64,000 nucleotides of DNA from Granulicella sp. (lineage in GTDB: Bacteria; Acidobacteriota; Terriglobia; Terriglobales; Acidobacteriaceae). The stretch covers positions 1-64,000 of the forward strand of contig JANYLK010000075.1 in NCBI GenBank assembly GCA_025357875.1, written 5' to 3'. This document shows positions 56,170 through 64,000 of the stretch, piece after piece. Under the pieces are notes generated by a model that saw only the letters and a list, made by a program, of their open reading frames with translations, did no database searches and was not told the DNA's origin. The position numbers and the translations under genes were made by a program. Numbering within the stretch: the first letter of the stretch is position 1; every line of letters starts with the position of its first letter.

Positions 56170-56906
56170 GGCTGGCCGCCTTCTTCGCTGGCCAGAATCT
56201 CCGCCAAGTGGATAGGGTGTACGCCGGTCCTCTCCCGATGCAACGCGCCACCAATATGCATCAGGCAGGAGTTATCGCACCCGGTCACCGCCTCTGCCCG
56301 CGTATTCAGAACGCCGCGCACCTTTTCTGACAGCATTGCGCTCGAAACCTCGGCATTTTTGATGGCAAACGTTCCGCCAAATCCGCAGCACTGCTCCAGG
56401 TTTTCAATCTCCACCAGGTCGATCCCGCGCACCGCACGTAGCAGTCGCATTGGCCCATCCCCAAGGTGCAAACTGCGCAAACCATGGCAGCTCGCGTGAA
56501 ACGTAACGCGGTGGGGATAATACGCGCCCACATCCTCCAGCCCGAGCTTCTGCGTTAGGAATTCCGAGAACTCCCACACTTTCGGAAGCAACTCCGCCAC
56601 ATCGGATTGCAACTTCTTATCCTTCGAGCGCTCGGCCATGATCGGATAGTGGTCGCGCATCATCGCTATGCAACTCGTCGAGGGGCTGACCACCGCCTCC
56701 GATCCCTTGAATTGTTCGACGAAGCGGCTCAGCAGCGGCATCGCTTCCTCCTGATAACCCGTATTCCAATGCATCTGTCCACAGCATGTCTGGCCTGCGG
56801 GAAAGTCGACGGTATGCCCCAGTCGCTCCAGCACCCGCACCACTGCTTTGCCTGTATCCGGAAATAACGTGTCGTTATAACACGTGATAAACAGCGAAAC
56901 TCGCAA
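56166..56906 (-). CDS. lutA: Lactate utilization protein LutA (CCG-domain)
   Basis: 246 residues, two CCG (cysteine-rich) domains: CCGQMHWNTGY and GCDNSCLMHIGG, with ASCHGLRSLHLGD and EQCCGFGGTFAIK for heterodisulfide-reductase-type iron-sulfur binding. The start TTG 56906 is preferred because MRVSLFITCYND matches family N termini and GAGGG lies 8 nt upstream; GTG 56927 is possible. First gene of lutABC, divergent from rhaT. Confidence 0.93.
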   Translation of the reverse strand: MRVSLFITCYNDTLFPDTGKAVVRVLERLGHTVDFPAGQTCCGQMHWNTGYQEEAMPLLSRFVEQFKGSEAVVSPSTSCIAMMRDHYPIMAERSKDKKLQSDVAELLPKVWEFSEFLTQKLGLEDVGAYYPHRVTFHASCHGLRSLHLGDGPMRLLRAVRGIDLVEIENLEQCCGFGGTFAIKNAEVSSAMLSEKVRGVLNTRAEAVTGCDNSCLMHIGGALHRERTGVHPIHLAEILASEEGGQP

Positions 56907-56935
56907 ACTGTAGCCCTCGCTCTCCACCTTAGTCC

Positions 56936-56960
56936 AATAGACAACCTATTTCCACAATAG
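56936..56960. promoter_or_regulatory. Candidate operator array between lutA and rhaT
   Basis: Three half-sites lie exactly 10 bp apart: AATAG 56936-56940, CTATT 56946-56950, AATAG 56956-56960. The last two form a perfect 15-bp inverted repeat (CTATT-N5-AATAG). It sits in the 114-bp region between divergent lutA and rhaT, 30-54 bp from lutA and 61-85 bp from rhaT. A similar site precedes rhaI at the same distance. A DNA-binding regulator of rhamnose or lactate genes is inferred, but no regulator gene is in the window. Confidence 0.5.
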
Positions 56961-57020
56961 AATCCGGTCAGGTAGGATGGTAGCCGTCTAAGTCCGAATC
57001 TCTGATCGCAGCGAGGCACC

Positions 57021-58193
57021 GTGGGTCCAAATCCGTTTTTAGGCGTCATCTTCCACTGGATCGGCGGCTTCTGCTCCGCCACTAACTTCATTCCATTCCG
57101 CGGAATCAAGCGCTGGTCGTGGGAGGTCTACTGGATCATTCAGGGTTTCGCCGCATGGATCATTGCACCCCCGATTCTTGCATACTTCCTCGTTCCCCAC
57201 CTCTCCGGCGTCATGCACGAGGCCTATGCGACACACCCCAATGACCTGCGCTATGCGCTCCTCTTCGGGATCCTTTGGGGCGTCGGTGGCATCACGTTTG
57301 GCCTCGCCATCCGATACCTTGGCATCGCCCTCGGCTATGCCATCGCGCTTGGACTTTGCGCCTTCTTCGGAACGCTCGTTCCACCCGTCTACCACGGTCA
57401 AATAGGCACGCTCCTGCATCAGACCTCGGGCAAAATTATCCTCCTGGGAGTCTTCGTCTGCCTCATCGGTGTCGCGGTGAATGGAGCCGCAGGCTACTCC
57501 AAAGAAAACGAAATTACTCCGGAAGAGAAGGCCGAAGCCGGCGAGCGCGACTACAACTTCGGCAAGGGCGTGGCCATCGCCATTCTGGCTGGCTTCATGA
57601 GTTCCTTCTTCGCGTTTGGTCTTGCTGCCGGCAAGCCTCTCGGCGATCTCGCCAAAACACAACTCATCGCGTCAGGAAAATCCGATCTCTGGCAGAACCT
57701 CCCTGTACTCATAGTCGTCTTGTGGGGAGGCTTCATCACCAACTTCATCTGGTCCGCCATCCTGATCTTCCAAAACGGTTCGATCAAACAGTTTGCGGGC
57801 GAGCCGGGAATCAATCCCATGCGCGCCGCCGCAACTTCAGGCGATACATTGGTCGATTTCGACCCGCTCGACGCCTCCACCTATGACCGACTGGCCCCGC
57901 GCACCCTGATATCGAACTACGTCCTTGCCGCCATGGCCGGGGTCATCTGGTACTTCCAATTTTTCTTTTACTCTATGGGCCAGACCAAGATGGGCAAGTA
58001 CGACTTCTCCTCCTGGACCCTGCACATGGCGTCGATCATCATCTTCGCGACGCTTTGGGGCTTGGTGCTAAAGGAGTGGCACGGCACCAGTATGCGCACT
58101 AAGTTGCTGGTCACCTGCGGACTGCTGCTGCTGGTCGGATCGACCATCATCGTCGGTTATGGCAACTACGTCCACGCGGTCTTTGGAAATTGA
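57021..58193 (+). CDS. rhaT: L-rhamnose/proton symporter RhaT
   Basis: Inner-membrane L-rhamnose uptake carrier. 390 residues, about 45 longer than E. coli RhaT, with around ten membrane segments; FHWIGGFCSATNFIPFRGIKRWSWEVYW is the family opening and FQFFFYSMGQTKMG is near the end. The start is GTG 57021 with GAGG upstream. Divergent from lutABC, sharing the operator region. Together with rhaI it supports rhamnose use. Confidence 0.95.
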   Translation: MGPNPFLGVIFHWIGGFCSATNFIPFRGIKRWSWEVYWIIQGFAAWIIAPPILAYFLVPHLSGVMHEAYATHPNDLRYALLFGILWGVGGITFGLAIRYLGIALGYAIALGLCAFFGTLVPPVYHGQIGTLLHQTSGKIILLGVFVCLIGVAVNGAAGYSKENEITPEEKAEAGERDYNFGKGVAIAILAGFMSSFFAFGLAAGKPLGDLAKTQLIASGKSDLWQNLPVLIVVLWGGFITNFIWSAILIFQNGSIKQFAGEPGINPMRAAATSGDTLVDFDPLDASTYDRLAPRTLISNYVLAAMAGVIWYFQFFFYSMGQTKMGKYDFSSWTLHMASIIIFATLWGLVLKEWHGTSMRTKLLVTCGLLLLVGSTIIVGYGNYVHAVFGN

Positions 58194-58325
58194 TTTCGCC
58201 GTAAGCTCGATATTGCTCGAGCCGGAGAGTATCTTCGCGGCTACTCAGCAGCGGCATATTCACACGCATGTTTCCCATCTGAGTCACAATAGAGGACTAA
58301 GGGTCTTTCGCACAGGAGCCTCTCC

Positions 58326-59000
58326 ATGCCGCGGATTAATTTTCATCAACAACTGGCCGCACTGAAAGATAAGTTACTCGCGATGGCAGCTTTATCGCAG
58401 CAGGCGCTCGAGTTCTCGGTGGAGGCGTACCTCGCGCGCGACATGGCGCTGTGCAACCACGTGCTCGAGATCGAGGAAGCAATCAACGCCGCCGAGACGA
58501 CGGTGGATGAGATGGCGTACGAGCTTCTGGCTAAGGAGCAGCCCATGGCAATCGACCTCCGATTCATCCTCTCAGTAATCAAAATCAATGGTGACCTGGA
58601 GCGCATTGGCGATCAGGCCGCCAACATCGCGGAGCGTGCGCAATTGCTCAAAAACGCGCCAGAACTCTCCCTCCCAGTCGATATCCAGACCATGGGGGAG
58701 AAGGCTGGGGTGATGATCCGCACGGCAATTCAAGGCCTGCTCGAGGCCAATCCGAAGATGGCTGAGAGCGTTTTGTCCATGGATGACGAAGTCGACGACA
58801 TGAACAGGGTGGTGCAGTCGGAGCTTGTGGATACCATGCAGCAGCACCCCCAATTCAGCGTTCAGGCCCTCAGCGCCATCCTGATCTCGCGTAACCTTGA
58901 GCGCGCGGCAGATCATGCAACGAACATAGCCGAGGATGTAGTTTTCTGGCTGCGCGGTTCTGACGTGCGGCATAAGATGTCGCTCGCCGAAGCCGATTGA
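58326..59000 (+). CDS. phoU: Phosphate signalling protein PhoU
   Basis: 224 residues of helical PhoU, negative regulator of the Pho response acting with PstSCAB and PhoR. Two PhoU repeats are visible: KINGDLERIGDQAANIAER (about 75-95) and SRNLERAADHATNIAEDV (about 185-203). AGGAG precedes the ATG. No pst or pho genes are present nearby. It is followed by a structured intergenic region. The 132 bp before it is non-coding. Confidence 0.96.
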   Translation: MPRINFHQQLAALKDKLLAMAALSQQALEFSVEAYLARDMALCNHVLEIEEAINAAETTVDEMAYELLAKEQPMAIDLRFILSVIKINGDLERIGDQAANIAERAQLLKNAPELSLPVDIQTMGEKAGVMIRTAIQGLLEANPKMAESVLSMDDEVDDMNRVVQSELVDTMQQHPQFSVQALSAILISRNLERAADHATNIAEDVVFWLRGSDVRHKMSLAEAD

Positions 59001-59105
59001 TCCGCTCCGCGGCGTGTATTACAGGGTATGCGTGTTGACTCGTGGGCATCCCCGCAATTAAGCTCAAAGCAGTGACTAAGCCTGGCTTGAATTCGCACGC
59101 AAGCT

Positions 59106-59220
59106 ACTCGACCTGTTGTTGCGATGCAGCGCGCCGCAGCGCCTGTCGAGTCTCGTAAAGTTTGCCTATACGAAGCTAGCCGACAAGCCCAAGCGCCCAC
59201 GAATCCAGTGGGCGGTTTTT
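59106..59220 (+). ncRNA. Structured leader or small RNA ahead of nitrite/sulfite reductase
   Basis: Between phoU and the reductase gene. Hairpin 1: ACTCGAC (59106-59112) pairs with GTCGAGT (59145-59151), enclosing GC-rich inner pairing. Hairpin 2: TCGTA (59153-59157) with TACGA (59169-59173). Hairpin 3: perfect 7-bp CGCCCAC/GTGGGCG (59194-59214) followed by GTTTTT, an intrinsic terminator. It ends 60 nt before the reductase start codon. It may be an attenuator/riboswitch-like leader, an independent sRNA, or the phoU 3' region with its terminator. No known riboswitch family was recognised. Confidence 0.45.
59194..59220 (+). terminator. Intrinsic terminator (phoU 3' end or attenuator)
   Basis: A 7-bp GC-rich perfect stem, 7-nt loop and a run of five T after one G. 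It is 194 nt past the phoU stop and 60 nt before the reductase gene, so both a phoU terminator and an attenuator are possible. Confidence 0.75.
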
Positions 59221-59280
59221 CATTTGGCCACCTTTCTAAAGCCCCGTTAGCCGCACGCAAGAAAGAACCCGCAGGAATAT

Positions 59281-61020
59281 ATGACCGATCTCGCCACAAC
59301 ACCGCTCCCGAAACCAGCCGCTAAAGAAACCAAGGCCCAGAAGTCCGAACGGCTCAAGCTCGCTAAAAATCCGTGGGACGCGTGGGATGAGGTGCGGCAA
59401 TTCGCCCGCGAAGGCCGCGCGTCGGTCGTACCGGAATGGGCCGAGTTTTATTTTAAATGGTGGGGCGTTTACTCGCAGGGCGATGGGTTGGGAGTCACCG
59501 GTGGTAAGGACGGTGTCGGCAAGGCAACCGAATTTTTCATGATGCGCATCGGCCTGCCCAATGGCATACTCTCATCGCATCAGCTTCGCGTCATCGGCGA
59601 CCTAACCAAGAAGTACGCGCGCAACCTGGCCGACATCACCACGCGGCAGAATATCCAACTTCACTGGCTCACCATCGAATCGCTTCCTGAGATCGTCGAT
59701 GCGCTGACGGCTATTGGCCTCAGCCCCAAAGGTGCCTGCGGAGATGTTCTGCGTAATGTTACTGGCTGTCCGATCGCCGGGCTTGACGCACACGAGTTGC
59801 TCGACGCCAGCCCGCTAGCCGTCGAAATCGCGCACAAACTCACGGCGAACCCGGAATTTTACAATCTTCCACGAAAGTTTAAGGTCACCGTTTCGGGTTG
59901 CCCGCTTTGGTGCTCGTATCCCGAGATCAACGATGTTGCGCTCACCGCGATTCGCCGCGAAGTCGATGGCCTCGAAGAGATCGGCTATTCGCTCCGCGTC
60001 GGTGGCGGCCTTTCCACTGAGCCGCACATCGCAGTCCGAATTCCCGCATTCGTCCCTCAGGGCAAAGCGTATGCAGTGGTTGAAGCTGTACTGCGCATCT
60101 TCAAGGAGCAGCAGGAACTCCGCGAGAACCGCACCCGCGCGCGCATCAAGTACCTCTTCATGCGCCATGGCTGGACGGCGGAAACTATGCTCGAAGCCAT
60201 CGAATCCAAATTAGGTTACAAACTCGATCCTTCGCCCGTCTCCGAGGATCCAGTTCCCGCCGACGTCTACCGCGACCATGTAGGCGTAACTCCGCAGCTG
60301 CAGCAGGGTCTGTCGGCTGTCGGCGCAAGCGTGATGGGCGGACGCCTCTCCGGCGATCAACTCATCCAGCTTGCGGACCTCGCCGAGCAATATGGCGACG
60401 GCCAATTGCGCGCGACCATCATGCAGAACATCATCCTCGTCAACGTGCCCAACACCCGCACACGCGACCTGGTGCATGCCCTCGGAGAGATGGACTTGCA
60501 GGTCGAGGTGACCCCTTTCTGGCGTGGCGCCGTCGCCTGCACCGGAACCGAATTCTGCAAGCTCGCAATCTCCGAGACAAAAGCGTTCTCGAAGTGGCTG
60601 ACCACCGAGATGGAAGATCGCCTCCCCGGCTTCGACCAACAAATTAAGTTGCACGTGACCGGCTGCACCAACTCCTGCGGGCAAAGCTGGATCGCAGACA
60701 TCGGTCTCGAAGGCAAGAAGATTAAAAAGGATGGCGTGATGGTTGACGCATTCTACTTCTGCGTAGGTGGCGCGGTGGGCAAATATGCGGCCATCGCCCG
60801 CCAGATCGGATTTCGAGCAGCGGCAGACGATTGTCCCGCGGCGATCGAGCGCCTTCTGCGCGCCTACCTGCTGGCACGCGAGCCGGACGAAGATCTCCGC
60901 GCCTATTTCGCCCGCACCGACGACGATAGCTTACGCGCCCAACTTGCGGGAAACGCACTACCGCCGGTCGAGCGCGATGCTCCGCCAGTCGGCGCCGGCC
61001 GCCACGCGCCAGGAGAGTAG
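59281..61020 (+). CDS. Siroheme nitrite/sulfite reductase
   Basis: 579 residues with the ferredoxin-type fold of NirA/Sir. Siroheme-[4Fe-4S] ligands are C420, C426, C462 and C466 (CTGTEFC and GCTNSCG). The first NIR_SIR half has RQNIQLHW and TGCPIAG. Sulfite and nitrite specificity cannot be told apart from sequence here; the downstream siroheme genes fit either. The ATG is preceded by a short GCAGGAAT site. First gene of a three-gene operon, with the siroheme dehydrogenase 6 nt downstream. Confidence 0.93.
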   Translation: MTDLATTPLPKPAAKETKAQKSERLKLAKNPWDAWDEVRQFAREGRASVVPEWAEFYFKWWGVYSQGDGLGVTGGKDGVGKATEFFMMRIGLPNGILSSHQLRVIGDLTKKYARNLADITTRQNIQLHWLTIESLPEIVDALTAIGLSPKGACGDVLRNVTGCPIAGLDAHELLDASPLAVEIAHKLTANPEFYNLPRKFKVTVSGCPLWCSYPEINDVALTAIRREVDGLEEIGYSLRVGGGLSTEPHIAVRIPAFVPQGKAYAVVEAVLRIFKEQQELRENRTRARIKYLFMRHGWTAETMLEAIESKLGYKLDPSPVSEDPVPADVYRDHVGVTPQLQQGLSAVGASVMGGRLSGDQLIQLADLAEQYGDGQLRATIMQNIILVNVPNTRTRDLVHALGEMDLQVEVTPFWRGAVACTGTEFCKLAISETKAFSKWLTTEMEDRLPGFDQQIKLHVTGCTNSCGQSWIADIGLEGKKIKKDGVMVDAFYFCVGGAVGKYAAIARQIGFRAAADDCPAAIERLLRAYLLAREPDEDLRAYFARTDDDSLRAQLAGNALPPVERDAPPVGAGRHAPGE

Positions 61021-61026
61021 AGAGCA

Positions 61027-61680
61027 ATGCCGCTATTCCCCATCTTCCTGAAGCTGACCGGCCGGCCATGTATCGTGATCGGCGCGGGCAATCTTGCCGA
61101 GTCGAAGATTGAGTCCATGCAGGCGGCGAACGCGCGCGTGACTGTAATTGCGCCCGCGGCGAGCGGCCGTATTGTAGCTATGGCCGAGTCCGGCGAGATA
61201 ACATGGCATCAACGTGAGTACGTAACCGGCGATCTAGCAGGCCAGTTTCTTGTCATAGCTGCGACAGATAATCCCGGAGTCAATCGCGCCGTGTTCGCAG
61301 AGGCTGAGGCAGCAGACATTCTTATAAATGCGGTCGATGACCCTCCTTTTTGCGGCTTCTACTTCCCTTCCGTAGTGCGACGCGGTGATCTGCAGATCGC
61401 CATCTCGACCGCCGGTGCGAGTCCGGCACTCGCGCAGCGTCTGCGCAAGGAGATCAATGCGCTGTTGCCGCTCGACACCGGCGACTGGCTTACCGAACTA
61501 GGTAATTTGCGCCGCGAAGTATTGCAGATGGAGCCTTTGAACGAAGCGCGTAAGGAGCTGCTTCACCGGCTAGCCAGCCGCGAGGTCTGCGGCTACGACG
61601 GTTGCCCCTCGCGCACCTTGGCACGCGAGCACGCCCGCATTAACCCGCTTCCCGCAACCGACTCTGAGCTGAAGCCGTGA
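61027..61680 (+). CDS. Precorrin-2 dehydrogenase / sirohydrochlorin ferrochelatase (CysG N-terminal type)
   Basis: A 217-residue protein like the N-terminal half of CysG or Met8. NAD-binding fold: PCIVIGAGNLAESKI (about 13-27) and the DILINAVDDPPFCGFYFPSVVRRGDLQIAIST segment, whose core is diagnostic. It would oxidise precorrin-2 and insert iron to make siroheme for the reductase upstream. The 6-nt spacing from the reductase stop and GTGA overlap with the next gene show one operon. C-terminal 45 residues are less conserved. Confidence 0.93.
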   Translation: MPLFPIFLKLTGRPCIVIGAGNLAESKIESMQAANARVTVIAPAASGRIVAMAESGEITWHQREYVTGDLAGQFLVIAATDNPGVNRAVFAEAEAADILINAVDDPPFCGFYFPSVVRRGDLQIAISTAGASPALAQRLRKEINALLPLDTGDWLTELGNLRREVLQMEPLNEARKELLHRLASREVCGYDGCPSRTLAREHARINPLPATDSELKP

Positions 61681-62426
61681 CCAACGCGGCGCATGCAGGC
61701 GTCGTATATCTCGTCGGAGCCGGCCCCGGCGACCCCGAGCTTCTAACCGTTCGCGCAGTCCGGCTTCTGCAAACCTGCGACGTCATCCTCCCCGATGATC
61801 TCGTCTCTGACGAGGTCCTCACGCTTGCTAGCCCCTCGGCACTCGTGGTTCCGGTGGGCAAACGCTGTGGCCAGCCACGAATCACCCAGGCAGGTATCCA
61901 TGCGCTGATGCTAGAACACGCAGGTGCAGGTCGCTCAGTCGTCCGGCTAAAGTCGGGTGACCCGCTGGTCTTCGGGCGCGCAAGCGAAGAGATTGCCGCG
62001 CTCACTGAGGCGGGAATTTTCTTCGAGATCGTGCCTGGCATCACGGCCGCGTTTGCTGTAGCAGCCGCATTGAAAACGCCACTGACCGACCGGGGCGCTG
62101 CCTCGAAGTTGATCTTCGCAACGGCGCATCACGCGGCACCAACTACGGACGCGCTCGCCAAGTTGGAGCTGACGCCCAAGTGGCAAGGCGCGTTCCCTCA
62201 CGACGCAACGCTAGTGGTCTACATGCCGGGCCGCAATTTCCGGCTTCTCGCGGACGAATTGGTCGCGTCCGGCGTCGATGCGCAGACCCCGTGCGTGGCG
62301 GTCTCCAAAGCGAGCACGCCTTCGGAGCAAGTTCATCGCACAACGTTAGCGCTACTCGCAGACGACTCCGTGGGACCAGCGCCGGTACTGCTGCTGATAG
62401 GCTACGCAATTCAACCTGCAAATTAA
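61677..62426 (+). CDS. cobA: Uroporphyrinogen-III C-methyltransferase
   Basis: SAM-dependent methyltransferase making precorrin-2 from uroporphyrinogen III. 249 residues; VGAGPGDPELLT (about 12-23), the SAM-binding VRLKSGDPLVFGRASEE, and the ITAAFAVAAALKTPLTDRG region are diagnostic. The GTG start overlaps the upstream stop (GTGA at 61677-61680). Supplies siroheme for the reductase. No cobalamin pathway genes flank it, so siroheme is the likely product. Confidence 0.95.
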   Translation: MTNAAHAGVVYLVGAGPGDPELLTVRAVRLLQTCDVILPDDLVSDEVLTLASPSALVVPVGKRCGQPRITQAGIHALMLEHAGAGRSVVRLKSGDPLVFGRASEEIAALTEAGIFFEIVPGITAAFAVAAALKTPLTDRGAASKLIFATAHHAAPTTDALAKLELTPKWQGAFPHDATLVVYMPGRNFRLLADELVASGVDAQTPCVAVSKASTPSEQVHRTTLALLADDSVGPAPVLLLIGYAIQPAN

Positions 62427-62519
62427 ATCAAACGCGCAACATCCATTTTTTCCGAGTGGCAGAAGAACCGGCGCGTCAGAACTAACACACTCAACTTTCA
62501 CTTTTCCGCGACATCCCAG

Positions 62520-63818
62520 TTACTTACAACCGGGAACGTTGTGCACATCCTCTGCCTTGACATCCACATTCGGGGTCACGGAGAGACCGGGCCGGAGAAC
62601 GTAGTCGCCATCTTCCTGCGCGAGGTTGGTGAAGTCGATGCGAACTGGAATCCGCTGCACAACCTTCACGTAGTTACCGGTCGCATTCTCAGGCGGGAAC
62701 AGCGAGAGCATGGAGCCGGTCGCTCCGCCAACCTGCCGCACGTAACCGGAGAATTTCCGACCTCCGTAGGCATCTACCTTAAGCGTAACCGCTTGGCACG
62801 GATGCATGCGCGCGAGCTGCGTCTCCTTGAAGTTCGCAGTGACCCACAAATCGGTCAGCGGAATAATCGTCATCAGATCCTGTCCAGCAGCTAAGTTGGC
62901 GCCGACTGCGACGTTCTTCTTGTTGACAATCCCGGCGCTGGGCGCAGTGATGTGCGTATATGTAAGGTTCAGGCGAGCCTGTTCAACGCGGGCTTGCACC
63001 TGCTTGACTGCGGCGGCGGCAGCGGTGGCGCGAGACTGTTCAACCTTGACCTGTTGAGGTCCGTTCTTGACCGATTGCTGCGACTGGGCCTGCGCCTGGA
63101 CAAGCTTCTGGCGGGAAGATCCAACCGCGTTCTGCGCTGCAAGCACGTTAGATTCAGCTTCAAGAACGGCCGCTTTCGACGCAGCGGCCTGGGCAACTGC
63201 CGCGTCGTATTGCTGCTTGGAAATGACATCCTTCTGGACGAGAGGGGTGTAGCGGTCCACATCAAGCTGAGCTTTGACCGCACTAGCTTTGGCCTGATCG
63301 ACGCGTGCGTTGGCCGCTTCGACCTGCTTTTCGGACTGAGCGACCATGTCGCTCGAACCTTTCACATCCGAACCCGCCGTGCTGACGCTAGTGCCGACGT
63401 TCGTTTGCGTAATTGGAACGTTTACCGTCGCCTGAACATACTGGGCCTGCACGCTTGCAAGGTCAGCCTGGGCCTGCTCCAGCGCAACCTGATAGTCGGC
63501 AGGGTCGATCTCGGCAAGCAGTTGCCCAACCTGCACAGTCTGGTTGTCGTCCACATAAACCTTGATGACATGCCCGGTAATGCGAGAGCTGACCTGGTAG
63601 AGATTGCCATCGACTTGCGCGTCGTCGGTATCCTCCGTGAAAGTCGAGCGCCAGTAGAAGAACACCGCAACCACGATTAAAAGCACAACTACGCCAATGA
63701 CGATGGACTTTCGGTTGGAGTTCGCAGCAGGCGGCGGCGCTTGGGGCGCGGGCTCACCAGATGGCGTGACAATCTTCGACTCCTGCTGGCCCTTATCTTT
63801 CTCTTGATCTTCTGCCAC
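62520..63818 (-). CDS. Membrane-fusion adaptor of an efflux pump (HlyD/EmrA family)
   Basis: A 432-residue periplasmic adaptor. Cytoplasmic Pro/Ala-rich N terminus (1-36), one membrane segment at about 37-57, then DDAQVDGNLYQVSSRITGHV, long alpha-hairpin with Ala/Gln-rich coiled coil (about 110-280), and a C-terminal beta region. The EmrA-type tail ends in DVKAEDVHNVPGCK. GTG 63818 has GGAGGAAAG upstream, within the end of the TolC-like gene. It should pair with an MFS pump and the TolC-like partner whose gene is upstream. The pump gene is not in this window. Confidence 0.92.
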   Translation of the reverse strand: MAEDQEKDKGQQESKIVTPSGEPAPQAPPPAANSNRKSIVIGVVVLLIVVAVFFYWRSTFTEDTDDAQVDGNLYQVSSRITGHVIKVYVDDNQTVQVGQLLAEIDPADYQVALEQAQADLASVQAQYVQATVNVPITQTNVGTSVSTAGSDVKGSSDMVAQSEKQVEAANARVDQAKASAVKAQLDVDRYTPLVQKDVISKQQYDAAVAQAAASKAAVLEAESNVLAAQNAVGSSRQKLVQAQAQSQQSVKNGPQQVKVEQSRATAAAAAVKQVQARVEQARLNLTYTHITAPSAGIVNKKNVAVGANLAAGQDLMTIIPLTDLWVTANFKETQLARMHPCQAVTLKVDAYGGRKFSGYVRQVGGATGSMLSLFPPENATGNYVKVVQRIPVRIDFTNLAQEDGDYVLRPGLSVTPNVDVKAEDVHNVPGCK

Positions 63819-63820
63819 GG

Positions 63821-64000
63821 TTACTTTCCTCCAAGATAATCTTTCAAGTTGGTCTCAGCGACGCCGAGAGCGCGGGCCAAGGAGAGCTTGGCGGCGTTGT
63901 GCTGATAGAGAGCGCTGATGTACTGGTCGTTGGCTTGCTCGACGGAAGACTGGGCCTGGGAGACCGGCAGATTGTCTGCCACGCCCGCGTGATAGCGCTG
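63821..64000 (-). CDS. TolC-type outer-membrane channel, C-terminal end (partial)
   Basis: The last 59 residues of an outer-membrane efflux protein; the gene runs beyond the right edge. The sequence RYHAGVADNLPVSQAQSSV and AKLSLARALG are typical of the last TolC helices. Its stop lies 3 nt before the adaptor start, so the efflux operon begins outside the window. Confidence 0.85.
   Translation of the reverse strand, partial: QRYHAGVADNLPVSQAQSSVEQANDQYISALYQHNAAKLSLARALGVAETNLKDYLGGK

Noticed and set aside
55267-56499. Plus-strand ORF of about 410 codons
   Set aside because: Antisense to lutB and lutA, which have complete iron-sulfur motifs; shadow ORF.
1-64000. CRISPR arrays or IS elements
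   Set aside because: No regularly spaced direct repeats and no transposase or integrase-like reading frame were seen.

Overview
The window looks like chromosomal DNA of a soil-type Acidobacteriota (class Terriglobia is my best guess). The basis is the moderately high GC, the mix of polysaccharide hydrolases, the RhaI-type rhamnose route with LutABC, several small proteins I associate with that group (for example those at 362-730, 34015-34245 and 45091-45597), and gene order such as dnaX-ybaB-recR. This is inference from content; no rRNA or tRNA gene was found to anchor the taxonomy. I saw no phage, integrase, transposase or CRISPR array.

Layout. 1-7.1 kb: repeat-rich start, a small Cys/His protein, a two-subunit molybdenum hydroxylase with a Tat-exported large subunit, and a secreted LamG-GH2 glycosidase. 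7.2-12.8 kb: gap, a P-loop kinase, a betaine/choline-type ABC importer and a DinB protein. 12.8-15.6 kb: a coupled VWA + MoxR-like AAA pair. 15.8-18 kb: pgk-tpiA with a good terminator. 18-25.3 kb: signal peptidase I with a beta-lactamase-fold hydrolase, murQ, a frameshifted NTF2-like remnant, a membrane glycosyltransferase, DinB and murA. 25.4-32 kb: secreted and membrane proteins, a secreted metallo-beta-lactamase-fold enzyme, and rpsO-pnp. 32-38 kb: dienelactone hydrolase, Tat-exported GH10 xylanase, GH28 pectinase and a CheY-CheX pair. 38-43 kb: PagL-like deacylase + ftcD, yebC, a VOC protein, and PspC + lysA. 43-50.3 kb: TPR proteins, an orphan conserved protein, a SET-domain protein, then dnaX-ybaB-recR. 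50.3-58.2 kb: gpmI, then a rhamnose/lactate block (rhaI, lutCBA, divergent rhaT). 58.3-62.4 kb: phoU, a structured RNA region, and a nitrite/sulfite reductase operon with siroheme synthesis genes. 62.5-64 kb: EmrA-type adaptor and the end of a TolC-type channel.

How the genes work together. Central glycolysis is spread over three loci (gap, pgk-tpiA, gpmI). Plant polymer use is represented by GH2, GH10, GH28 and the rhamnose block: GH28 attacks pectin, which carries rhamnose, RhaT imports rhamnose, RhaI isomerises it, and LutABC can oxidise lactate formed from the lactaldehyde branch. Cell-wall turnover (murQ) and synthesis (murA, lysA) are also present.

The most interesting signals are regulatory: a three-half-site CTATT/AATAG array between lutA and rhaT with a related site the same distance upstream of rhaI; a perfect TGTGA-N6-TCACA palindrome between gap and the kinase; a multi-hairpin region ending in an intrinsic terminator just before the sulfite/nitrite reductase; and a UUCG-capped hairpin between rpsO and pnp. 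I did not find an obviously new multi-gene defence or mobile system. The AAA + VWA pair is the closest to an uncharacterised system.
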